In this document: in pieces, positions 5,628 through 13,361 of the stretch
Layout: the number at the start of each line of letters is the position of its first letter
Numbering within the stretch: the first letter of the stretch is position 1
Assembly (NCBI GenBank): GCA_017543025.1
Contig: JAFYGX010000182.1
Location: 1-17,118 of the forward strand
DNA from: Solobacterium sp.
Lineage (GTDB): Bacteria; Bacillota_I; Bacilli_A; Erysipelotrichales; Erysipelotrichaceae
Length of the DNA: 17,118 nucleotides
Direction of reading: 5' to 3'
Notes under the pieces: generated by a model
Told to the model about the DNA's origin: nothing
Database searches by the model: none
What the model saw: the letters and a program-made list of their open reading frames with translations, nothing else
Made by a program: the position numbers and the translations under genes

Positions 5628-7457
5628 TTACGGACGGAGATCGAGGTACAGATTGCGGTACTGCGCAGCAGAGTTCCCCCAGGAAACATCCTTTTCAAGG
5701 TTGCGCTTCACCATCTCATCCCATCTGCCACGGGATGTAAAGTAAACCGTCTTCGCACGGTTCACCGCATCAAGCAGAAGACCCGCTTCATACCGGTCAA
5801 AGGTAAAGCCGTTTCCTTCATTGGTGAATTCGTTATACGGCTGAACCGTATCTTTCAGACCGCCGGTCTCCCGTACGATCGGAACCGTACCATACCGCAT
5901 CGCAATCAGCTGTGTCAGTCCGCACGGTTCGAACAGACTTGGCACAAGCAATGCGTCTGCACCGGCATAAATCTGATGCGCCAGCGCTTCGTTATAGGAG
6001 ATGTATGCGCATACCGTTCCTTTGTTGGTTGACTCATAGTAACGGAACGAATCTTCATACTGCGCATCACCGGTTCCGAGAATGACAACCTGTGTATTGC
6101 CGTCCAGAAGTGCCGGGAAAATCGTATTGACGAGATCCAGTCCCTTCTGATTGGTGAGACGCGAGATCAGGCCGATCACCATCTTGTCTGGATCTTTTTC
6201 AAGACCAAGCGCTTCCTGAAGAGCCAGCTTGTTTTCGGTCTTTCTGGTATCCACATCTGTCACATCATAAGTTGCGGCCAGCAGTTTGTCGGTTCTGCTG
6301 TTCCAGATATCCACATCGATTCCGTTGACAATGCCGCGCAGCTTCCAGGAATGGTACCGCAGGTGTGCGTCGAGATTCTCGCCGAAAAATTCGGTCTGAA
6401 TCTCTCCCGCATAGGTATTGGATACGGTCGTAATCGCATCTGCATAGGCAAGGCCGCCCTTCAGCATGTTCGCATCTTCCACGCCCATCTTCAGTGCGCC
6501 GTAGTCGAATACATAATCCGGGAAGTTCGTCCAGTACTGGATCGTCTTGATATTGTAGATTCCCTGGAAACGCAGGTTATGAATTGTAAGAATGCTCTTG
6601 GACCAGCCAATCGGGGTTCCGCCGAACTGTGTCTTCAGGAATACCGGAACCAGTGCGGCCTGCCAGTCATGGCAGTGAACGATATCGGGAATCCAGTCAA
6701 GGAAGTTCAGTGCCGCAAGCGCTGCTTTTGAGAAATAGCAGAACTTCGGAATATCGGTCACAAGATCGGTATACGGGTTGCCCCAGCTGAAGAATTCATC
6801 ATTGTCGATAAAATCATAAACAACACCGTCCATGACCAGTTCCATGATACCGACATAGTAGGATTTACCGTCAGAGCAGAGATCCATCTCAAACGCTCCG
6901 CGGTAATACATCATTTCCTGATACTTCTGAGGAATGCATTTATAACGCGGCAGAATGACGCGCACATCGCAATTCAGCGGTATCAGTGCTTTCGGCAATG
7001 CATACATGACATCGCCCAGACCGCCGGTTTTGACGAACGGGAAGCATTCCGATCCGATAAAGGCAACACTGCGCCTGGGTTCCGGCATTGCAGGAGCTTC
7101 TTCCTTCACTTCTGTTTTCTCCTTCTTCTTTTCTTCCGCCTTTTTCTCAGCGGGTTTCTTTGCCGCAGGCTGCTTCTTCGCTTCCTTCTTCACCTTCGGC
7201 TCTTTGTCTGTTTCCGGTTCTGCAGCTTTCTTTACTGCAGGTTCCGCCTTTTTCTTCGCTCTGGTTTCATTCGGCTCTGCTTTCACTTCAGGCTTCACTG
7301 CTTCCTTCAGCTGTGCGTTCACCTCTGTTTTCGCTGCGGGGGCTGCTTTCACTTCCGGCTCAGCTTTCGCTGCAGCTTTCAGCTTCGGAGCAATCACCTC
7401 CGCCGCTTTCTTTTCCGTTGATTTCACCTTTTTCTTTACAGGTTGTTTTCCAGCCAT
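5628..7457 (-). CDS. glgA: Glycogen synthase GlgA with long Lys/Ala/Glu-rich N-terminal extension
   Basis: The protein has 609 residues from ATG 7457, chosen because GGAGGA stands upstream (about ten bases); the in-frame ATG at 7493 has no ribosome binding site. Glycogen synthase transfers glucose from ADP-glucose to the growing alpha-1,4-glucan in the cytoplasm. The enzyme core (about 130-609, close to the family's usual 480 residues) carries KTGGLGDV (143-150) for ADP-glucose binding, the IVHCHDWQAALVP region, ISRLTNQKGLDL, and near the C-terminus PSLFEPCGLTQLIAMRYGTVPIVRETGG, the GT5 catalytic and nucleotide-binding segment. Before the core, about 125 residues consist almost wholly of Lys, Ala, Glu and Pro, unlike standard GlgA. 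It is the last gene after the GGDEF gene (54-base gap). No glgB, glgC or glgD is nearby. Confidence 0.93.
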   Translation of the reverse strand: MAGKQPVKKKVKSTEKKAAEVIAPKLKAAAKAEPEVKAAPAAKTEVNAQLKEAVKPEVKAEPNETRAKKKAEPAVKKAAEPETDKEPKVKKEAKKQPAAKKPAEKKAEEKKKEKTEVKEEAPAMPEPRRSVAFIGSECFPFVKTGGLGDVMYALPKALIPLNCDVRVILPRYKCIPQKYQEMMYYRGAFEMDLCSDGKSYYVGIMELVMDGVVYDFIDNDEFFSWGNPYTDLVTDIPKFCYFSKAALAALNFLDWIPDIVHCHDWQAALVPVFLKTQFGGTPIGWSKSILTIHNLRFQGIYNIKTIQYWTNFPDYVFDYGALKMGVEDANMLKGGLAYADAITTVSNTYAGEIQTEFFGENLDAHLRYHSWKLRGIVNGIDVDIWNSRTDKLLAATYDVTDVDTRKTENKLALQEALGLEKDPDKMVIGLISRLTNQKGLDLVNTIFPALLDGNTQVVILGTGDAQYEDSFRYYESTNKGTVCAYISYNEALAHQIYAGADALLVPSLFEPCGLTQLIAMRYGTVPIVRETGGLKDTVQPYNEFTNEGNGFTFDRYEAGLLLDAVNRAKTVYFTSRGRWDEMVKRNLEKDVSWGNSAAQYRNLYLDLRP

Positions 7458-7511
7458 AACTGTCAGTTCCTCCAAGCTACTTTTATGATACATGCTTTTG
7501 AAAACGGTTTT

Positions 7512-9500
7512 CTATTGTTTTTCATTGTCCGGTCCGTTTTTTTCGCTTTCTTCCGCTTCCGGCATCCGTTCCTGTCTTCGTTTCGTCTTGTTGAGATACA
7601 TCTGCTCATCCGCATTCTGAAGCGCAGCAGAGGAATCATCCTCTCCGGTGATGCGGGAATACCCCATGGAAAATCGAATCGGCACTTCCTGCGTATATTC
7701 ACCGCCTTCTTCGATCCGGAACGAACCGCTGTTCTGAAGCTCTTTCAATCGGGCAATATCTCTGCTCAGTTCTTCTTCTGTCGGATACCCGTAAAGAAAC
7801 AGCACAAACTCATCTCCGCCAAGCCTGCCGGCAATATGCTTCCGCGAACCGAAGTCCTTCAGACGGCCCGCAATCACTTCCAGATACTGGTCTCCGCTCA
7901 GGTGGCCATAGGTATCGTTGATTCCCTTCAGTCCGTCCGCATCGATCATACAGAGAACGCCATGACCGATATCTTCGCTGCCCGCCATGATTGATTCGAT
8001 CCGCAGCTTCAGTCCCCGCCGGTTCAGAATTCCGGTCAGCAGATCGATATCCCGTTCGGATTCAATTCTGCGGCGCATGGAGAATTCCTTGGTCATATCG
8101 ATGATAATACCGAAGACATCCTCTTTGTTCCGGCGCTCTTCAAACCGGAGATAGCGAAGTTCCTTTCCTTCAACAGCGTACAGATTTTCTTCTCCTGCCA
8201 CCGCATAGTTCTTCAGATCTTCAATGAACCGCTCAAACTCATGGTAATCAGCGGTCAGATAATCCGCATCCTCTTTCGAAAGGCCGAGCAGTTCCGGAAT
8301 CCGCTCTGTTACCCGCACCGATTTTCCCTTTGTGCTGAATTCATACACGCCGATCCGGATATCCGTTTTATTCAGGATATAGGAAATCTTTTCCGTATTT
8401 GCAAGAAGACTGCGGACCAGCTCATTGATATGCGAACTGAGTTCGGCAAATTCTGCCGTCTCATTGACGTCAGCTGTCTTATCCAGTTCACCTTCCGTAA
8501 TCAGAGCCATGGTATCGTTCAGTCTCTGAAAGTTTCGAATCACATGCCGGTCAATGTACAGCGAGATGAAGAATACGATCAGAGCCGATGTAAGCATCAG
8601 TGCACAGGCAAGAAAAAACGCATTGTTTGTCAGATTCTGATACATCGATTCCGTACTGACGACATAACAGATCACATACGATCCGATCGTTCTGGTAATC
8701 AGATAGCTGCTGATGCCGTTCATGCGGCAATGTTTGCCGGTTTCTGAAGAAGCCAGAACTTCCTTTGAGAGACCGATGTCAGACATATATCTGCCGGTAA
8801 AGGACGAATCGTCTGCTCCGATGATCGTTCCTTCGGCCGGATCAATCGCCAGCAGATTAACACCTCTGCCTCCTTTGAGCAGATGAAAGATATAGGAGAT
8901 CTCATTCTTTCCGGTCATCCGTGCAACAGCCGTCTGGGGCATGCCGATCTGTACAAAATACGTTCCGGACGGACTCCACACCGCACTGTACTGCATCTCT
9001 CTGCCTTCTGCCGTATTCGGCGCAGATTCCTGCACAAGACGCATCGTTCGATCTTCCAACATCTTCTCGAAATAGCCGATCTGCTCGCCATCCCGAACAG
9101 AAATCCCGTAATATTCCGGATGTGTGCCGCTGAAAATCACACCGTCGCGATCAAACAGATGGATTTCATCGATTCTCAGATACGCCGCAATTCTGCGCAG
9201 TTCTTCAGGATCATTCACCAGCTCCGGCGTACGCTCCAGAATATACGCAGCCGTATCTGCTCTGGAAAGGCAGAGCTCCCGGTATTCTTCTGCGGTTTTT
9301 TCCAGTTCTGCCTGGTTCTCTGAAAGAACCTGACCGATCTGTTCAAACATGATATCCGCATTCTGCCCCGCTCTTCGCTCCGCGTTGTTGCTCTGAATCC
9401 AGAGCGAAACGACCACTTCAAAAATCATGGCAAGCCCGATAATCAGAATGAGATAACGTATGATTCTTCCTTTCAGTGTCGGCACATGTATTCCTTTCAT
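7512..9500 (-). CDS. Membrane diguanylate cyclase (Cache-HAMP-PAS-GGDEF)
   Basis: The protein has 662 residues and should make cyclic di-GMP from two GTP in response to an external signal. Order of parts: membrane helix at about 13-33; extracytoplasmic sensor about 35-290 (Cache-like, with IDEIHLFDRDGVIFSG and YFVQIGMPQ); second helix about 294-316; HAMP about 317-370; PAS-like domain about 375-472 (IGVYEFSTKGKSVRVTERIPELLG); GGDEF domain about 483-642 with DADGLKGIND (520-529) and an intact GGDEF (561-565). The RxxD inhibitory site expected at -9 to -6 before GGDEF is replaced by SRKH, so product feedback inhibition is probably missing. It starts 14 bases after the ABC transporter stop. AAAGGA lies six bases before a GTG at 9485 (residue 6), so the true start may be that GTG instead of ATG 9500. 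Confidence 0.9.
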   Translation of the reverse strand: MKGIHVPTLKGRIIRYLILIIGLAMIFEVVVSLWIQSNNAERRAGQNADIMFEQIGQVLSENQAELEKTAEEYRELCLSRADTAAYILERTPELVNDPEELRRIAAYLRIDEIHLFDRDGVIFSGTHPEYYGISVRDGEQIGYFEKMLEDRTMRLVQESAPNTAEGREMQYSAVWSPSGTYFVQIGMPQTAVARMTGKNEISYIFHLLKGGRGVNLLAIDPAEGTIIGADDSSFTGRYMSDIGLSKEVLASSETGKHCRMNGISSYLITRTIGSYVICYVVSTESMYQNLTNNAFFLACALMLTSALIVFFISLYIDRHVIRNFQRLNDTMALITEGELDKTADVNETAEFAELSSHINELVRSLLANTEKISYILNKTDIRIGVYEFSTKGKSVRVTERIPELLGLSKEDADYLTADYHEFERFIEDLKNYAVAGEENLYAVEGKELRYLRFEERRNKEDVFGIIIDMTKEFSMRRRIESERDIDLLTGILNRRGLKLRIESIMAGSEDIGHGVLCMIDADGLKGINDTYGHLSGDQYLEVIAGRLKDFGSRKHIAGRLGGDEFVLFLYGYPTEEELSRDIARLKELQNSGSFRIEEGGEYTQEVPIRFSMGYSRITGEDDSSAALQNADEQMYLNKTKRRQERMPEAEESEKNGPDNEKQ

Positions 9501-9514
9501 TTCCCGTTACAGTC

Positions 9515-12500
9515 CTACTCCGTGCGAAGTGCAGTCACCGGATCGCTCCTGGCCGCTTTGCCTGATGGTATGATGCCGCCGATCAGCGTGAGCACAATGC
9601 TCAGAAGAACCAGAACCAGAGCAGAACTGATCGGCAGATATGCATTGAGCTTCGTATTGCCGGCAATTGTATGCACCAGATAATTACCCGGAATCAGAAG
9701 CAGCCAGGAAATCCCGACTCCCATCACTCCCGCAAGAAGTCCGATAATAAAGGTCTCGGCATTGAACACTTCTGAAATATTCCGTTTGGAAGCTCCGATT
9801 GCCCGGAGAATTCCGATCTCCTTGCGCCGTTCCAGCACGCTGATATAGGTGATGACACCAATCATGATGGAAGAAACGACCAGTGAGATCGCCACAAACG
9901 CGATCAGCACATTGGAGATCATATCAACGATGGTTGTAACAGAAGACATCAGCGCACCGACAATATCCGTATAGGTAATGACCTTGTCTTCATCTTCCGC
10001 TTTCATCCGTTCGTTGTATTCATCCAGGATGCGGATCACTTCCGCCTTGCTTTCAAAATCCAGCGGATAGATGGATACCGAAGACGGCTTGTTCAGATCA
10101 GCGTATCCGAATCGCTGAAGGTTGCTGTCATAAGTATACTGCGCAGAATTGATCATCGAGGCAAACAGTTCTTCCATTGACGCCCCGTCGGAATCTGCCA
10201 TTGTGAACGCCTTTGCGAATACTTCCGTATCAAAGCTGATGGCATCCTGAATACCGGAGGCAAACTGTCCCATCGCATTCTCCATGGAGGATGCTATCGT
10301 ATCCCCGACCTTCGTCATGAGTTCTGTGATTACCCCGGTAAGCATCTTTCCGATTGCTTCACCGAACACCGTACTGTTTTCTGCAATCACCTTTTCCGCC
10401 TGCGACTGGATTTCCTCCAGATTGATGATCTTTTTCGCCCCTTCTTCAATCTTCTTCCGGCCGGTCGACTCCATATATGCCTGAAAGGAGGAAAGAATTT
10501 TCTGCGGATTGGGTACCAGCGGGTTCAGAATCGCATAATCCTGATAACCGCTGACCAGCGCCGCAATCAGATGCTCGACATCCTCTGTCCGGATATGGGC
10601 ATTTGCCTCCTGTTTCAGTATCAGTTCCGCAATCACATGATCCATCGCCTGTTCGCCAGCCTCACTGGTAAGAAAATCCTGCAGGGTAGCTGAGCCGGGA
10701 TCTGCCTGATCCAGCTGCCAGACCATATACAGATCCATCAGCTCGTTCAGCGATTCATTCAGATCATCTCTGGAAAGATGATAGCCCGAATTCCGCATGA
10801 TCATTTTCAGCTCTTCTTCAATCAGACCCCTGGTTGAATCCAGCAGAAGATAACTCTGAATCGCCTGCGGCAGGTTCCGGAAATCCGTCGAGGGATCCTG
10901 CTGTGCATAATCCAGATATCCGTTGAACAGGTCTTCCGCCAGCTTTACCGCTTCATTGAAATCCACTTTGATTTCAAAGCTGCTCAGTATCTTCATGAAA
11001 TCAATCTCCGGCATGGAAGACATATCAAACTTCATCTGTTCCGGTGACATCACAGATGAAAGATCCATTCCCGAAAAATCCGTCAGGCCGGAAAACATCG
11101 ACGCATCAAACTGAAATTTCGACGTATCAAATTTAAACGCATTGCCCAGCAGTTCTGTATTGACAGAAAACATATCGGAGAAGTCCATCTCCGGCTGTTC
11201 GGTATCTGTAAAATCCCTGCCGGTAAAGACATTTACCGTTTCATTGGCAAGCTGGTCTTCTGTGATCCTGCTGTTCAGCGCCATATCAACGACATGCGAT
11301 TTCAGCCCGCTGGAATAATAGATGCCAGGCGTCAGCAGGGTGACATCAGAATCCTCTTTCTGCTGAATCACGCCGACGATCTTCAGGTCCTCGCCGCCGC
11401 GCACCAGCTGCCTCATATATTCGTCATCATCACTCTTATCCACCCAGAGCTCATGTTCGGAGTCATACCGGTAATAATCTGCACTGTTGACCAGTTTGAA
11501 TGTGATTCCGAGGAAGTCATTATAGGAAAACCATTCCCCTTTGGGATCCGCATTGATCTTTTCTTCCTTCATGAAGCTTTCAATCATCCGGTCCAGCTCA
11601 TCACTGTCTCTGATTCCCAGTATATAAAGCAGAAAATCCGAAACACTCCCATCCGGATAAAGCAGAAGGACGAGTTCGCTGTCATTCTCCGGCCAGTGTC
11701 CTGCCTTGATGTCATAGATATTCTTATAGAGCTTCTCTTCCTTCGGAAGCGAATTAAATACATTTGTTGAAACAAGAGAGGAAATGGCTGAAAAACTGCT
11801 GGAACCGCCAATCCCCATCACGGAAAAGGTACTGTCCGGATTCACCTGCCGGAAGCTGTCATCCGGATTGATGCGATAGATATGCGGGGTAACAGGATAA
11901 GAATATTCAATTGCCGAAGTGTAATTCCGGATATCGCTTTCCGTTTCAAAGAATGTGCGCAGCGCGCCGAGATCGTTTGATTTTGTCCTGGAAAGCATCC
12001 GGTTGATAAACGCCCGCTCACGGACATCATTTTCCCGTTCTTCTTCATCGGGAGTACTGCTCTGCGCCTCCGCATTCTGTGCAACCATGGCGGACAGATC
12101 AAAACTCGTGCTTGTGATCTGTACCGGGTAGCCAAGCAGCGTTTCTTCTTCTGTATCCTTTATATATTTGTTGACGCCGTTGGAAAGCGATATGATCAGC
12201 GCAATACCGATAATGCCGATAGACCCGGCAAATGACACCAGAAGCGTTCTGGTCATCTTCGTCCGAAGGTTATTGAAGCTCAGCGAAAGTGCCGTCAGAA
12301 GCGACATCGAAGAATGTCCCATATTCTTATGCACCGCTTCGGTATCTTCTTCCACTTCATAGGGGTTGGTGTCGGAACGGATCACACCGTCCTTCAGATT
12401 GACGATCCGCGTCGCGTACTGCTCTGCGAGCTCCGGATTATGCGTAACCATTACAACCAGCCGGTCAGAAGCCACTTCCTGCAGAAGATCCATAACCTGC

Positions 12501-13033
12501 ACACTGGTTTCGGAATCCAGTGCGCCGGTCGGTTCGTCTGCGAGAAGAATCTGAGGGTCATTGACCAGTGCACGGGCAATCGCCACCCGCTGCATCTGTC
12601 CGCCGGACATCTGGCTCGGCTTCTTATGCGCCTGTTCCTTCAGTCCCACTTTATCCAGCGCATCCAGTGCACGCTCTCTTCGCTCTGCGCCGGAGATGCC
12701 GGAAATCGTCAGGGCAAGCTCTACATTGGCAAGCACCGTCTGATGCGGAATCAGATTATAGCTCTGAAACACAAAACCAATCGTGTGATTCCGGTAGGAA
12801 TCCCAGTCACGGTCCTTATATTGCTTTGTGGAAATCCCGTTGATGATCAGATCACCGCTGTCGTACCGGTCCAGCCCTCCGATAATATTCAGAAGCGTTG
12901 TTTTTCCCGATCCGCTCGGACCGAGAATCGCAACAAATTCGTTATCTCTGAGGTTCAGACTGACATGATCCAAAGCCTTCTGCACCAGATTTCCTGTCTT
13001 GTATTCTTTTGAAATCTCTTTTATCTGCAGCAT
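9515..13033 (-). CDS. MacB-type ABC transporter, fused ATPase and FtsX-like permease, giant external domain
   Basis: The protein has 1172 residues. Residues 1-225 are an ABC ATPase of the LolD/MacB class: Walker A GPSGSGKTT (38-46), Q-loop FQSYNL (89-94), signature MSGGQMQRVAIARAL (142-156), Walker B ILLADEPTGALD (162-173) and the switch His198. One membrane helix follows (about 265-285), then roughly 740 residues outside the membrane (290-1030), and three helices (about 1040-1063, 1093-1115, 1135-1157) with the FtsX hallmark VLERRKEIGILRAIGASKR after the first. MacB-like proteins are mechanotransmitters that move or sense peptides or lipoproteins at the outer face, usually with a 200-250-residue external domain. 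The large insert here contains an approximate 124-residue internal repeat. GGGTGA precedes the ATG. It is the first gene of the operon leading to the GGDEF protein. The substrate is not known. Confidence 0.92.
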   Translation of the reverse strand: MLQIKEISKEYKTGNLVQKALDHVSLNLRDNEFVAILGPSGSGKTTLLNIIGGLDRYDSGDLIINGISTKQYKDRDWDSYRNHTIGFVFQSYNLIPHQTVLANVELALTISGISGAERRERALDALDKVGLKEQAHKKPSQMSGGQMQRVAIARALVNDPQILLADEPTGALDSETSVQVMDLLQEVASDRLVVMVTHNPELAEQYATRIVNLKDGVIRSDTNPYEVEEDTEAVHKNMGHSSMSLLTALSLSFNNLRTKMTRTLLVSFAGSIGIIGIALIISLSNGVNKYIKDTEEETLLGYPVQITSTSFDLSAMVAQNAEAQSSTPDEEERENDVRERAFINRMLSRTKSNDLGALRTFFETESDIRNYTSAIEYSYPVTPHIYRINPDDSFRQVNPDSTFSVMGIGGSSSFSAISSLVSTNVFNSLPKEEKLYKNIYDIKAGHWPENDSELVLLLYPDGSVSDFLLYILGIRDSDELDRMIESFMKEEKINADPKGEWFSYNDFLGITFKLVNSADYYRYDSEHELWVDKSDDDEYMRQLVRGGEDLKIVGVIQQKEDSDVTLLTPGIYYSSGLKSHVVDMALNSRITEDQLANETVNVFTGRDFTDTEQPEMDFSDMFSVNTELLGNAFKFDTSKFQFDASMFSGLTDFSGMDLSSVMSPEQMKFDMSSMPEIDFMKILSSFEIKVDFNEAVKLAEDLFNGYLDYAQQDPSTDFRNLPQAIQSYLLLDSTRGLIEEELKMIMRNSGYHLSRDDLNESLNELMDLYMVWQLDQADPGSATLQDFLTSEAGEQAMDHVIAELILKQEANAHIRTEDVEHLIAALVSGYQDYAILNPLVPNPQKILSSFQAYMESTGRKKIEEGAKKIINLEEIQSQAEKVIAENSTVFGEAIGKMLTGVITELMTKVGDTIASSMENAMGQFASGIQDAISFDTEVFAKAFTMADSDGASMEELFASMINSAQYTYDSNLQRFGYADLNKPSSVSIYPLDFESKAEVIRILDEYNERMKAEDEDKVITYTDIVGALMSSVTTIVDMISNVLIAFVAISLVVSSIMIGVITYISVLERRKEIGILRAIGASKRNISEVFNAETFIIGLLAGVMGVGISWLLLIPGNYLVHTIAGNTKLNAYLPISSALVLVLLSIVLTLIGGIIPSGKAARSDPVTALRTE

Positions 13034-13114
13034 AATTCACCCGCTTGCGTACATCCTTCCCTGCCGGGTAGATGAACTTTTTAATTTTACATTAAAACAA
13101 TGGGATTCCTGTGT

Positions 13115-13120
13115 GATAAT
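13115..13120 (+). promoter_or_regulatory. Candidate extended -10 in the divergent intergenic region
   Basis: TGTGATAAT (13112-13120) gives an extended -10 with a weak TTAAAA 17 bases upstream. It would transcribe rightwards through the three ATGCATG motifs towards the oxidoreductase. No distinct promoter for the minus-strand ABC gene could be fixed, although it must lie in this stretch too. Confidence 0.3.
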
Positions 13121-13132
13121 GCTCATTTTCGC

Positions 13133-13208
13133 ATGCATGGGCGCTAAAACATGCATGAATCATCCGATCCCCCCTGTCAATCAGACAGTCCAGACAATAT
13201 GCATGCAT
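13133..13208. repeat. Three ATGCATG motifs plus a GTC dyad, possible operator region
   Basis: ATGCATG occurs at 13133-13139, 13151-13157 and 13199-13205; the last copy is extended to the ten-base palindrome ATGCATGCAT. Between the second and third lies CTGTC-AATCA-GACAG (13174-13188), a five-base-pair dyad. All lie between the start of the ABC operon and the best promoter of the oxidoreductase. Confidence 0.45.
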
Positions 13209-13213
13209 AACCA

Positions 13214-13244
13214 TTGCACGGATATGCCGGAACAATGATACAAT
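13214..13244 (+). promoter_or_regulatory. Candidate promoter of the oxidoreductase gene
   Basis: TTGCAC (13214-13219) stands 17 bases before GATACA (13237-13242), or 19 before TACAAT (13239-13244). Transcription would start near 13250, ahead of the AAAGGAG at 13264-13270 and of both possible start sites. Confidence 0.5.
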
Positions 13245-13271
13245 CAGCCTGAAACCGACACAGAAAGGAGA

Positions 13272-13361
13272 ATGGCAGCGCTGTTCCCTGTCAGGTCTGA
13301 AACAGTTCCCTTCCTGATGGGGTATAACAGAACTGCCGCAGATTATGAAGACAAAAGATAA
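13272..13361 (+). CDS. 29-codon upstream ORF overlapping the oxidoreductase start
   Basis: ATG 13272 directly follows AAAGGAG (13264-13270), which is closer than the ideal distance. The frame runs 29 codons to TAA 13359-13361. It overlaps the oxidoreductase ORF start (13345) by 17 bases in another frame and ends seven bases before a second in-frame ATG of that gene (13369). It could be a leader peptide that couples translation of the oxidoreductase, which has no ribosome binding site of its own. The peptide resembles nothing I know. It may equally be a chance ORF. Confidence 0.35.
   Translation: MAALFPVRSETVPFLMGYNRTAADYEDKR

Noticed and set aside
6955..7488. A 177-codon plus-strand ORF rich in Phe, Ser and Ala.
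   Set aside because: It is the antisense reading of the Lys/Ala/Glu-rich tail of GlgA; the odd composition comes from that repeat-like stretch.
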